A DNA stretch of 64,000 bases from Jiangella sp. DSM 45060 (lineage in GTDB: Bacteria; Actinomycetota; Actinomycetes; Jiangellales; Jiangellaceae): assembly GCF_900105175.1 (NCBI RefSeq), contig NZ_LT629771.1, positions 310,001 through 374,000 on the forward strand, in the 5' to 3' direction. The notes beneath the pieces are model-generated. The model was not told where the DNA came from and made no database searches. It was given only the letters and a program-made list of their open reading frames with translations. A program made the position numbers and the translations under genes. Shown piece by piece: positions 35,432 through 47,361 of this stretch. Numbering within the stretch: the stretch's first letter is position 1; each line of letters opens with the position of its first letter.

Positions 35432-36384
35432 CGCGGCCCTCCGGCGCCGGCCAGCACGCCGGCGCCGAGGTCGGGCTCGGCGCCGCCGGGGCCGAGGTGC
35501 GGCCGGTCCGGGTCGAGGCCGGCGGCGGTGAACTCCGCCCGCACGCCGTCCCAGCGGGCCGCGACACCGGCGCCCGCCCCGGCCGCGAGCACGCCCCGGA
35601 CCAGCAGCAGGCATCGATGCTGACCGAAGCTGAGCGCGCCGGCGGCCGTGCGGGCCGGCTCGTCGGCGACCGCGACGCCGGGTGCGACGGCCCGGGTGAA
35701 CGCGGGCACCGAGGGTCGCAGCCGCACGCCGGGAGCGGCCAGCGCGGCGCGCACCACCGGCGCCGTCGCGGCCGAGTCGCCGCGCGGGGTGTAGAGGACC
35801 AGCGCGTCAGGCCGTGGATGCGCGGCCGGGTCGTTGAGCGTCTTGACGGTGAACGGCAGGCCGGCCGCGTCCAGGCCACCCACCAGCGCACCCAGCAGCG
35901 CCGCCGCACCGTCCGCCGTCGTGTTCAGGTACCAGCGCAGCACCGGGCCCGAACCGGGTCCGGCCAGGCCCGTGGTCAGGTAGAAGCCTGGCGAGACGAA
36001 GCGGCGCTCGGCGGGGAACGCCACCTCGACGCCGTCGCCGGCCGGGCGGACCTCGTCCGGACGGGCCGTGACCCGCACGCCGTCGTCCGTGCCGACCACC
36101 GTCAGCCGGTCGCCGTCGGCGCGGTCCAGCCGCCAGCCGGGCTGCCAGCGCCGCCGTCCTCCGTCGGCCCGGCGCAGGGCCGCGACGAACGCGGGGTGCT
36201 CACGGTCGGCGGGCAGCCGGCGGTCCGGCGTCGCGGCGGGGTCGTGGTCTCGGCCGAGGTAGAGGTGGTCGTACACGGCGGCGTGCAGGCCGGCGGCCGT
36301 GACGGTGCGGTCGCCGCATCGCGCGGTGTCGTGGTCGAGGAGCTCGACCCGGTGGACGGCGTCGAGCAGGTCGGTCGTGGTCAT
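35428..36384 (-). CDS. HopA1-domain lyase-type protein of the RiPP cluster
   Basis: The 318 residues carry a HopA1-like domain in the second half: FYLTTGLAGPGSGPVLRWYL, GLPFTVKTLNDPAAHPRPD, ALVLYTPRGD (consecutive short segments around residues 155-225) and SFGQHRCLLL near the end. In thioamitide and class V lanthipeptide clusters the HopA1 protein pairs with an APH kinase and eliminates phosphate from phospho-Ser/Thr to give Dha/Dhb. It is coupled at both ends (ATGA overlaps with the kinase and pseudokinase genes). Confidence 0.8.
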   Translation of the reverse strand: MTTTDLLDAVHRVELLDHDTARCGDRTVTAAGLHAAVYDHLYLGRDHDPAATPDRRLPADREHPAFVAALRRADGGRRRWQPGWRLDRADGDRLTVVGTDDGVRVTARPDEVRPAGDGVEVAFPAERRFVSPGFYLTTGLAGPGSGPVLRWYLNTTADGAAALLGALVGGLDAAGLPFTVKTLNDPAAHPRPDALVLYTPRGDSAATAPVVRAALAAPGVRLRPSVPAFTRAVAPGVAVADEPARTAAGALSFGQHRCLLLVRGVLAAGAGAGVAARWDGVRAEFTAAGLDPDRPHLGPGGAEPDLGAGVLAGAGGPR

Positions 36385-37376
36385 AGCAGCATCGGCGCCG
36401 TTCGGTCGGGATCGGTGAGGAGCTGGGTGGCGAGGTGCGCCGTGAGCACACTCGGCGCGTCGAGCCGCTCGGCCAGCAGGCCGGCGGCCAGGGCACGTTG
36501 CAGCAGGAACACACCGGCATGGGCGGCGACGAGCCCGCGGTCGGCCGGTGCCAGCGGCGGGTACGCGCTCAGCGCGGCGCGGACCCGCGCGCGCAACTCG
36601 TCCAGCGGGACCGGCGCGTCCGACAGCCAGGACTCCAGCGTCCCGCCCGGGGCGAGGCGCAGCGTGTGCAGCCACAGCTGGACGAGGTTGCCGACCAGGC
36701 TGCCGAGGTCCCACAGCGGGTCGCCCCAGCCGGCCGTCTCCCAGTCGAGCAGCACGACGCGGCCGCCGTCGGCCACGACGTTGTCGTGCTTGACGTCGCC
36801 GTGGATCAGTGCGCTCGGCCGCCACCGCGCGGCGAGCCGGTCGAGGACGGCGTGCGTGTCGGCGGCGCGGGCCCACACCTCGCGGAACCCGGACGGGAAC
36901 GCCGCCAGCGCGGCCGGCGTCACGGCCGCCCAGTCCAGCGTCGGCCGGCCGAACGGGCCGGTGGGCGCGATCGCGTCGACGGGGTGCGTCTCGGGCCGGA
37001 CGGCGTGCAGCCGGGCCAGCGCGGCCCCGATCGCCCTCGCGACGTCCGGGCCGACGTCCGGCCAGTCCGTCAGCGCGCGCCAGTCCTGGTAGCCGCGGTA
37101 CACGGCGGCCGATCCGGCGTCGTCGACGGCCAGCAGTTCCGGCGCGATCGCGGCCGTCCCGGGCAGGGTGTCCAACGCGCGGACCACGCCTGCCTCGCCC
37201 GTCACCGCCGGCCGGCCGGGCCGGGCCCGCTTGACGAAGAGCAGGCGGCCGTCGGCGAGGTCCACCTGGGAACAGAGCGCCCGGCCGGGCAGGTGACGGA
37301 CGGCGCGGACGTCGTCAGGCGCGGCGAGGCCGGTCCGCGCGAGCGCGGCGAGCAGCGGGTCGTCGATGATCGTCAC
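36381..37376 (-). CDS. APH-fold peptide kinase of the RiPP cluster
   Basis: From GTG 37376, with GGAGG 6-10 bases upstream, this is 331 residues. It has an intact catalytic loop ALIHGDVKHDNVV (about residue 190) and metal site VVLLDWETAGWGDPLWDLG (about residue 210), plus an LLFVKRAR Lys strand near the N-terminus. It is the first enzyme gene after the precursor and should phosphorylate Ser/Thr of the core peptide for elimination by the HopA1 protein. A frame extension to 37430 exists but would run through the hairpin 37400-37428 and lacks a ribosome-binding site. Confidence 0.8.
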   Translation of the reverse strand: MTIIDDPLLAALARTGLAAPDDVRAVRHLPGRALCSQVDLADGRLLFVKRARPGRPAVTGEAGVVRALDTLPGTAAIAPELLAVDDAGSAAVYRGYQDWRALTDWPDVGPDVARAIGAALARLHAVRPETHPVDAIAPTGPFGRPTLDWAAVTPAALAAFPSGFREVWARAADTHAVLDRLAARWRPSALIHGDVKHDNVVADGGRVVLLDWETAGWGDPLWDLGSLVGNLVQLWLHTLRLAPGGTLESWLSDAPVPLDELRARVRAALSAYPPLAPADRGLVAAHAGVFLLQRALAAGLLAERLDAPSVLTAHLATQLLTDPDRTAPMLL

Positions 37377-37399
37377 GGCGATCCTCCGTGGGACGGGAC

Positions 37400-37428
37400 G
37401 GCCGCCGGGGCACGAGACCCCGGCGGCC
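37400..37428 (-). terminator. Hairpin between precursor and kinase genes (partial terminator or processing site)
   Basis: GGCCGCCGGGG and its exact complement form an 11-bp stem with a 7-base loop, 17 bases after the precursor stop and 24 before the kinase start. There is no U-tract. Such hairpins behind RiPP precursor genes often let the peptide message outnumber the enzyme message. Confidence 0.6.
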
Positions 37429-37445
37429 ACCGGGAACGGACCGGA

Positions 37446-37610
37446 TCAGCAGCTGAAGCCGTAGCTGGCCGCGATGATCGACGGGCAGTAGATGATCGAC
37501 GCGATCACGATCGGGGCGAGACCGTCCTCGGTGGTCTCGGCCCGCTCCGCGACGTCGGCCGACAGCGCGGCCTGCTCGGCGGGGGTCCCGAAGAGGTTCT
37601 GAGCGGACAT
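37446..37610 (-). CDS. RiPP precursor peptide, predicted AviCys-containing class V lanthipeptide/thioamitide-like
   Basis: The 54-residue peptide starts at ATG 37610, with AGGAG 7 bases upstream. The first 30 residues form an acidic, helical leader (MSAQNLFGTPAEQAALSADV, then AERAETTEDG). The rest is a hydrophobic core, LAPIVIASIIYC followed by PSIIAASYGFSC. It has two Cys (42 and C-terminal 54) and core Ser at 38, 44, 49 and 53. The C-terminal hexapeptide SYGFSC has the ring size and Phe position of thioviridamide TVAFHC, so Ser49 and decarboxylated Cys54 could form AviCys; Ser38-Cys42 could form a lanthionine. The cleavage site is not assigned. It is the first gene of the cluster. Confidence 0.8.
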   Translation of the reverse strand: MSAQNLFGTPAEQAALSADVAERAETTEDGLAPIVIASIIYCPSIIAASYGFSC

Positions 37611-37681
37611 GTGGCAACTCCTGTTCTCCAGTCCGGGAGCGCCTCTCGCCCCCGGCTGAAGACCACGCTGGCTGGCCCGCC

Positions 37682-37707
37682 GTCCCTGCCTCCAGGGACA
37701 ATGTCCC
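37682..37707. promoter_or_regulatory. Overlapping palindromes upstream of the RiPP precursor gene
   Basis: GTCCCTGCCTCCAGGGAC (37682-37699, 6-bp arms) overlaps GGGACAATGTCCC (37695-37707, 6-bp arms), giving three GGGAC/GTCCC half-sites in 26 bases. They lie between the accD5 stop and the precursor gene, about 75-100 bases from its ATG. This may be an operator for the RiPP operon or an accD5 hairpin. Confidence 0.45.
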
Positions 37708-37709
37708 CG

Positions 37710-39296
<1,587 letters not shown>

Positions 39297-39422
39297 GTCG
39301 TGCCTCCGTCGTCGGATGGAGCGTTAGCAGGGTAGAGCACGTCCTCGCAGCCTGCAGTGACTCTCGTCTCGCACTGTGGGGCGCGCCCACTGCGTTCCAT
39401 GTGCGCTGTCTACGCTGGACGC

Positions 39423-42079
<2,657 letters not shown>

Positions 42080-42080
<1 letters not shown>

Positions 42081-42820
42081 TGTGGGACGTCCACCGGGTC
42101 GCCACCACGGGGTCGACGAACGCCGACGTCGCCGCCGCGGCCCGGTCCGGCGCGGCTGAGGGCTACGCCGTCGTCGCCGAGCACCAGAGCGCGGGCCGCG
42201 GCCGGCTGGACCGCCGCTGGGAGGCCCCGCCCGGCACGTCGCTGGCGATGTCGTTCCTGCTCCGGCCGCACGGCGTGCCGGACCCGCGGTGGTCGTGGCT
42301 GCCGCTGCTGGCCGGCGTGGTCGTGGTCGACGCCGTCGACGCGGCGGCGGGTGCGGTCGCCGTGCTCAAGTGGCCGAACGACGTGCTGCTCGACGGCGGC
42401 AAGCTGTCCGGCATCCTCGTCGAGCGGGTCGAGACGCCGTCCGGCCCGGCCGCCGTCGTCGGCATCGGGCTGAACGTCGCGCAGACGCCGGACCAGCTGC
42501 CGCCCGGCGGGGTGTCGCTGGCGCCGTACGGCGCGCGGGCCGACGCCGTCCTCGACGCGGTCGCGTCCGGGCTGGCCGCGCGTTACGAGACCTGGCGCGC
42601 CGCCGAGGGCGACCCGTCCGCGTCCGGGCTGGCCGAGGCCTACTCCGCCCGCTGCGACACCCTCGGCCGCGAGGTCCGGGCCCAGCTGCCCGGCGGCGAC
42701 ACCGTCGAGGGCCGCGCGGCCGCCGTCGACGACGCCGGCCGGCTGCTGATCGCGCCGGCCGCGGGCGGTTCCCCCGTGGCCGTCGGCGCCGGTGACGTCG
42801 TCCATCTGCGTCCGCGGTGA
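42080..42820 (+). CDS. birA: Biotin--[acetyl-CoA-carboxylase] ligase
   Basis: The 246 residues lack the N-terminal repressor helix-turn-helix of E. coli BirA, so this is a monofunctional ligase. It has AEHQSAGRGRLDRRWE, VAVLKWPNDVLLDGGKLSGILVE (in parts: KWPNDV, KLSGIL) and GIGLNV, plus a small SH3-like C-terminal domain. It attaches biotin to the BCCP lysine (Lys558 of the product of 16155-17936). It is in one operon with ppc and close to accD5, the usual actinobacterial neighbourhood. Confidence 0.95.
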
Positions 42821-42866
42821 GAGCGCCTGTTCTCGCGAACGGGTGCGACGTGCCAGGATGCACGCC

Positions 42867-43376
42867 ATGGGGTTCTCCGATAAACACCTCAGCGACGACG
42901 AACAGGTCATCTACCACCTGCACACGCACGTCAAGGCGCTGATCGTGCCGGTGCTGGTGCTCTTGGTCCTGGCCGCCGGCGTGGGCTTCGGCCTGGGCGC
43001 GCTGCCCGACGACGAGCTGATCGGGACGGTGGGCCGCTGGGCCATCGTCATCGTCGCCGTCGTGGCGCTGGGCGCGTGGGTCATCTGGCCGTTCCTCACC
43101 TGGCTGACCACCACGTACACCATCACCAGCGAGCGGCTGATCACCCGCCAGGGCATCATCACCCGCACCGGCCGCGACATCCCGCACACCGTCATCAACG
43201 ACGTCGCGTACGAGATGCAGCTCACCGACCGCATGCTGCGCTGCGGCACGCTCGTGGTGTCGGCCGCCAGCGAGCAGGGCCAGGTGCGCCTGCACGACGT
43301 CCCGCGGGTGCACCAGGTGCAGCTGCGGCTCAGCGAGCTCGTGCGCGAGGCGCACGACCTGGACGAACGCACGTGA
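42867..43376 (+). CDS. PH-domain (bPH2/DUF304) membrane protein
   Basis: From ATG 42867 (AGGA about 8 bases upstream) this is 169 residues. Two close membrane segments (about residues 28-48 and 58-80) are followed by a bacterial PH-like domain, with TTTYTITSERLITRQGIITR, IPHTVINDVAYEM and LVVSAASEQGQVRL. The function is unknown. The stop overlaps the adenylate-cyclase GTG (GTGA), so they are translationally coupled, which could place the cyclase near the membrane. Confidence 0.85.
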   Translation: MGFSDKHLSDDEQVIYHLHTHVKALIVPVLVLLVLAAGVGFGLGALPDDELIGTVGRWAIVIVAVVALGAWVIWPFLTWLTTTYTITSERLITRQGIITRTGRDIPHTVINDVAYEMQLTDRMLRCGTLVVSAASEQGQVRLHDVPRVHQVQLRLSELVREAHDLDERT

Positions 43377-44395
43377 CGCTGCCGCCCGAACCGCCGCGGA
43401 AGCCCACCACCGACGAGCTCGAACGGCTGCTGCTCGGCGCGTCCCGCCGCTACACGCGGGAACAGATCGCCGAGGGTGCCGGGCTCAGCGTCGAGGAGGT
43501 GACGCGGTACTGGCGGGCGCTGGGTTTCCCCGACGTCGGCGAGGAGCGGGCGTTCACCGTCTGGGACATGGAGGCGCTGCGCGGCGTCACCGAGCTGATC
43601 CAGGACGACGTCGTCGACGAGGCCACCGCCGTGCAGATGGTGCGGGCGCTGGGCCGGATGACCGGCCGCCTCGCCGAATGGCACGTCGAGACGCTGGCCG
43701 AGATCATCGAGGACAACGAGGCCGCGGGCCACGGCACCGGCAGCCGGCTGACGTCGGCCTACCTCGTGGCGCAGAAGCTGCTGCCCGAGTTCGAGCGGCT
43801 GCTCATCTACGCGTGGCGGCGCAAGCTGGCCGCGTCGGTGAACCGGCTGGTCGCGATCGGCCGCATCGGCGACGCCCCGCTGCTGGCCGCGCCCGCCTCC
43901 GTCGGGTTCGCCGACCTCGTGTCGTTCACCCGGCTGTCCCGCGGGCTCAGCGTCGACGAGCTGGGCCAGCTGGTCGAGCAGTTCGAGGCCACCACCAACG
44001 ACGTCATCTTCGGCACCGGCGGGCGGGTCATCAAGACCCTCGGCGACGAGGTCGTGTTCACCGCTGACGACCCCGAGACGGCGGCGGAGATCGGCTGCCG
44101 GCTGGTCGAGGAGATCGGCGAGAACGGCGACCTCCCCGACATCCGGGTCGGCATCGCGACCGGTCCCGTCGTGGCCCGGCTCGGCGACGTCTTCGGCACC
44201 CCGACGAACCTCGCCGCGCGGCTGACCGCGCTGGCCGAGCGCAACACCGTCCTCGTCGACGACGTGACGGCGAAGGAGCTGGCCGCGGCGCCGGCGTTCG
44301 CGCTGCGCGCCCTCCCGCCGACCACGGTGCGCGGGCTCGGCGTCGTCAACGCCTTCACCGTCACGCCGCGCCGCGACCCGCAGGCGCCCGCGTGA
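43373..44395 (+). CDS. Class III adenylate cyclase with Rv1264-like regulatory domain
   Basis: The 340 residues comprise an N-terminal helical regulatory domain (residues 10-160: SRRYTREQIAEGAGLSVEEV ... VRALGRMTGRLAEWHVETL) like the pH-sensing domain of mycobacterial Rv1264, and a C-terminal cyclase domain with metal-binding GFADLVSFT and VIKTLGDEVVF, then GIATGPVVARLGDVFGTPTN (conserved GxxxGDxxG-like region). It makes cAMP. It sits between the PH-domain protein and a Nudix gene with overlaps on both sides (GTGA each time). Confidence 0.88.
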   Translation: MTLPPEPPRKPTTDELERLLLGASRRYTREQIAEGAGLSVEEVTRYWRALGFPDVGEERAFTVWDMEALRGVTELIQDDVVDEATAVQMVRALGRMTGRLAEWHVETLAEIIEDNEAAGHGTGSRLTSAYLVAQKLLPEFERLLIYAWRRKLAASVNRLVAIGRIGDAPLLAAPASVGFADLVSFTRLSRGLSVDELGQLVEQFEATTNDVIFGTGGRVIKTLGDEVVFTADDPETAAEIGCRLVEEIGENGDLPDIRVGIATGPVVARLGDVFGTPTNLAARLTALAERNTVLVDDVTAKELAAAPAFALRALPPTTVRGLGVVNAFTVTPRRDPQAPA

Positions 44396-44796
44396 TCGAG
44401 CACCGGGTCGCCGTCGCGGTGCTGGTCGCCGGCGGCCGCGTCCTGATGTGCCACCGGCGGGCCGACCGCACGTGGTACCCCGACGTCTGGGACTTCCCGG
44501 GCGGCCACCTGGAGGACGGCGAGACCGCCGCCGAGTGCGCGCGGCGCGAGTGCGGCGAGGAGCTCGGCATCGACGCCGGGCCGGCGCACCGCGAGCTGGC
44601 CCGCTGGGTCGAGCGCGACGAGGACATCACCTTCGTCCAGCTGCTGAGCTGGACCGGCACGCCGTCCAACCACGCGCCCGAGGAGCACGACGACGTCCGC
44701 TGGGTCACGCTGGCGGAGGCGCTCGAGCTGAGGCTGCCGGACCCGCGGTACCCGGACCTGCTGCGCGGCGTGCTGGACCCGCCGGCGGGCGGGTAG
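44392..44796 (+). CDS. Nudix hydrolase, MutT-like
   Basis: This 134-residue protein has the Nudix box GGHLEDGETAAECARRECGE followed by ELGI. N-terminal AVAVLVAGGRVLMCHRRA and WYPDVWDFPGG are typical of the MutT/8-oxo-dGTPase group, so it probably cleans oxidised nucleotides. GTG start overlaps the cyclase stop. Confidence 0.88.
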   Translation: MIEHRVAVAVLVAGGRVLMCHRRADRTWYPDVWDFPGGHLEDGETAAECARRECGEELGIDAGPAHRELARWVERDEDITFVQLLSWTGTPSNHAPEEHDDVRWVTLAEALELRLPDPRYPDLLRGVLDPPAGG

Positions 44797-44806
44797 GGTC
44801 CGCGGC

Positions 44807-45529
44807 ATGACGACCGGAGCGACCGTGCGGCAGGCGGTGATCCTCGCCGGTGGGCAGGGGTCCCGGCTCAAGCCGTACACCGACACCGTCCCGAAGGTGA
44901 TGATCGAGATCTCGGGCCGGTGCATCATCGACCACCAGCTGGACTGGCTGGCCGAGGCCGGCGTCACCGACGTCGTCGTGTCGGCGGGGCACCTGAGCGA
45001 GGTGCTGCTGGCCCACCTCGACTCCCGCGAGCTGCCAGTGCGTGTGCGCACCGTCGTCGAGGAACAGCCGCTGGGCCGCGGCGGCGGGCTGAAGTACGCC
45101 GGCAAGGAGCTGCCCGCGCCCGACGACGGCTGGTACGCGCTCAACGGCGACATCTGGACCCGGTTCGACCTGCGCGCCATGACGGCGTACCACCTCGAGC
45201 GGCAGGCCGTCGCCACCATCGCGCTGGCCCGCCCGCGCATGCCGTGGGGCGTTGTCGAGCTCGACGAGCTGGGCCGCGTCACCGACTTCGTCGAGTCGCC
45301 GCCGTCGCCGTACCCGATCAACGGCGGCGTGTACGTGTTCTCGCCGCGCATCCTCGACCTCCTGCCCGACGTCGGCGACCACGAGCGCACCACGTTCCCG
45401 TCGCTGGCCAAGCAGCGGCTGCTGGCCGGGTACCCGATCGAGACGTACTGGCGGGCCATCGACACCGCGAAGGACCTCTCCGAGGCGGCGAAGGAACTGG
45501 CGGCGCTGCGGTCCCGGCTGGGCGACTGA
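44807..45529 (+). CDS. Sugar-1-phosphate nucleotidyltransferase
   Basis: The 240 residues have the NTP-transferase opening AVILAGGQGSRLKPYTDTVP with KVMIEI, then GLKYAGKEL, YALNGDIWTRFDL (metal-binding Asp) and the late PINGGVYVFSPRI. It makes an NDP-sugar such as NDP-glucose or NDP-mannose; the left-handed beta-helix of dual enzymes is absent. TAGGGT at 44794-44799 lies 7 bases before the ATG, which suggests a leaderless transcript. Confidence 0.88.
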   Translation: MTTGATVRQAVILAGGQGSRLKPYTDTVPKVMIEISGRCIIDHQLDWLAEAGVTDVVVSAGHLSEVLLAHLDSRELPVRVRTVVEEQPLGRGGGLKYAGKELPAPDDGWYALNGDIWTRFDLRAMTAYHLERQAVATIALARPRMPWGVVELDELGRVTDFVESPPSPYPINGGVYVFSPRILDLLPDVGDHERTTFPSLAKQRLLAGYPIETYWRAIDTAKDLSEAAKELAALRSRLGD

Positions 45530-45551
45530 GCCGCCCGTTAGGGTGTGCCCC

Positions 45552-46337
45552 ATGGGCAGTGTGACGATCAACCGGCACGATGACGTCCCGGGTGTCACGG
45601 AGCTGGTCCTCGACCGGCCCGAGGCGCACAACGCCATCTCCACGGAGTTCGCGCGGCAGCTGACCGCGGCGACGGCGGAGCTGGCCGCCGACCCGTCCGT
45701 CCGCGCCGTCGTCCTGACGTCGTCGGCGCCCAAGGCGTTCTGCGTCGGCGCCGACCTCAAGGAGCGCAACTCCATCGACGACGACGGCCTGCGGGCGCAG
45801 CGGCTGGTGTTCCGGGAGATGTTCACCGACCTGCTCTCGCTGCCGGTGCCGGTCGTCGCCGCCTTGCACGGGTACGCGCTGGGCGGCGGGCTGGAGCTGG
45901 CGCTGTGCTGCGACCTGATCGTGGCCGACGAGTCCGCCGTGCTCGGGCTGCCCGAGGTGTCCGTCGGCGTCATCCCTGGGGGCGGCGGCACCCAGCTGCT
46001 GACCCGGCGGCTGGGCTGGAACCGGGCCGCCGACCTGATCTTCACCGCCCGGCGGCTCGACGCCGCCGAGGGCTACCGGCTGGGGCTGGTCGACCGGCTG
46101 GTGGACGCCGGCTCGGCGCGGGCTTCCGCCGTGTCGTTGGCGTCGTCGATCGCCGCGCATTCTCCCGTCGGGGTGCGCAGCGCCAAGCGGGCCATGCGGC
46201 AGGGGTTCGACGCGCCGCTCGCGGCCGCGCTCGACATCGAGGACGCCGCCTGGCGGGCCACCGCGTTCAGCGGGGATAGAAAGGAGGGTGTCGCGGCGTT
46301 CAATGAGAAGCGACGCCCGGATTGGCCAGGTGAGTGA
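45552..46337 (+). CDS. Enoyl-CoA hydratase, probably methylglutaconyl-CoA hydratase
   Basis: The 261 residues are a crotonase with LDRPEAHNAIS, GADLKERNSI, the oxyanion helix GYALGGGLELALCCDL and the catalytic Glu region LGLPEVSVGVIPGGGG. Assignment to methylglutaconyl-CoA is by coupling: its end overlaps the HMG-CoA lyase start by 8 bases, and the lyase acts next in leucine degradation. TAGGGT (45539-45544) lies 7 bases before ATG 45552, so it is leaderless. Confidence 0.85.
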   Translation: MGSVTINRHDDVPGVTELVLDRPEAHNAISTEFARQLTAATAELAADPSVRAVVLTSSAPKAFCVGADLKERNSIDDDGLRAQRLVFREMFTDLLSLPVPVVAALHGYALGGGLELALCCDLIVADESAVLGLPEVSVGVIPGGGGTQLLTRRLGWNRAADLIFTARRLDAAEGYRLGLVDRLVDAGSARASAVSLASSIAAHSPVGVRSAKRAMRQGFDAPLAAALDIEDAAWRATAFSGDRKEGVAAFNEKRRPDWPGE

Positions 46338-47238
46338 CGTGACGTTCCCCTCCAGCGTGAGTGTCCGCGAGGTCGGCCCGCGCGACGGCCTGCAGAACGA
46401 GGACCCCGTCCCGGCCGACGCGAAGGTCGAGCTGATCGACGCGCTCGGCCGCACTGGCCTGCGGCGCATCGAGGCGGTCTCGTTCGTCCACCCGAAGGCG
46501 ATCCCGCAGATGGCCGACGCCGACGAGGTGTGGTCGCGGGTCCGCCGTTCGCCCGACATCCGCTACTCCGCGCTCGTCCCGAACGTGCGCGGCGCCGAGC
46601 GGGCGCTCGCGGCCGGGTTCACCGAGCTCGAGGTCGTCGTGTCGGCGTCCGACACCCACAACCGGCGCAACATCAACCGCACCACCGAGGAGTCGCTCGC
46701 CGACCTGCCCGCTCTCTCGTCGCTGGTGCACTCGGCCGGTGGCACCCTGCAGCTGATCGTGTCGACGGCGTGGGGCTGCCCGTACGAGGGCGACGTGCCG
46801 GTGTCGAGGGTGCTGTCGGTCGTCTCGTCAGGGGTCGCGGCGGGGGTCGACTCGCTCGCCTACGGCGACACCACCGGCATGGCCACGCCGCCGCGCGTCA
46901 CCCGGCTGGTGGAGTCGACCCGCGAGGCGCACCCGTCGCTGCCGCTGGGCCTGCACTTCCACAACACCCGCGGCACCGGCCTCGCCAACGTCTACGCGGC
47001 GCTCGAACTGGGCGTCGACGACTTCGACGCCTCGGTCGGCGGCCTGGGCGGCTGCCCGTACGCCCCCGGCGCGTCGGGCAACATCGCCACCGAGGAACTC
47101 GTGTACCTGCTCGAGGACATGGGCATCCGCACCGGCGTCGACCTGCCCGCCCTCATCGAGGTGGCCGGGCTGGCCGAGCGGCTGGTGGGCCGCAAGCTGG
47201 ACTCCCAGGTGCTGCGCGCCGGTCCGGCCGTGCGCTGA
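46330..47238 (+). CDS. mvaB: Hydroxymethylglutaryl-CoA lyase
   Basis: From GTG 46330 this is 302 residues of a DRE-TIM barrel: VSVREVGPRDGLQNE (metal and catalytic Arg), NVRGAERALAAGFTEL, SASDTHNRRNINRTTEES, LGLHFHNTRGTGLAN (metal-binding HxH) and the flexible loop GGLGGCPYAPGASGN containing the catalytic Cys. It splits HMG-CoA to acetoacetate and acetyl-CoA. In-frame starts at 46288 and 46303 would overlap the hydratase more; neither has a well-spaced ribosome-binding site, so the start is uncertain. The last 21 bases are tandemly duplicated. Confidence 0.93.
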   Translation: MSDVTFPSSVSVREVGPRDGLQNEDPVPADAKVELIDALGRTGLRRIEAVSFVHPKAIPQMADADEVWSRVRRSPDIRYSALVPNVRGAERALAAGFTELEVVVSASDTHNRRNINRTTEESLADLPALSSLVHSAGGTLQLIVSTAWGCPYEGDVPVSRVLSVVSSGVAAGVDSLAYGDTTGMATPPRVTRLVESTREAHPSLPLGLHFHNTRGTGLANVYAALELGVDDFDASVGGLGGCPYAPGASGNIATEELVYLLEDMGIRTGVDLPALIEVAGLAERLVGRKLDSQVLRAGPAVR

Positions 47239-47259
47239 GCCGGTCCGGCCGTGCGCTGA
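47218..47259 (+). repeat. Perfect 21-bp tandem duplication across the HMG-CoA lyase stop
   Basis: The last 21 bases of the gene, including TGA, are repeated once without change directly behind the stop. The protein is unaffected. It looks like a replication-slippage duplication in progress in the short convergent gap. Confidence 0.9.
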
Positions 47260-47312
47260 GTGGCGGCCGTTCGCGGCCGGGTGCATGGCCCGCCCGGCTG
47301 GGAGGGCTTCCC

Positions 47313-47335
47313 ACCCTATGGGCGGGCACCGACAG
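47313..47335 (-). promoter_or_regulatory. Second DNA-damage (RecA-independent) type promoter, without an obvious gene
   Basis: The minus strand reads CTGTCGGTG-N8-TAGGGT, again 8 of 9 upstream matches to TTGTCRGTG with exact spacer. It faces the 3' end of the HMG-CoA lyase gene, where no minus-strand gene is evident. The spacer bases CCCGCCCA differ from the copy at 1655-1677 by one base. It may drive an antisense RNA or be left from a lost gene. Confidence 0.55.
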
Positions 47336-47361
47336 AGTCGCCGAATCGGCCGCGGCGGTGG

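Noticed and set aside
33371-37610. Linaridin or lipolanthine assignment of the RiPP cluster
   Set aside because: There is no CypH/CypL-type pair and no LanKC; APH kinase plus HopA1 protein is diagnostic of thioamitide/class V dehydration.
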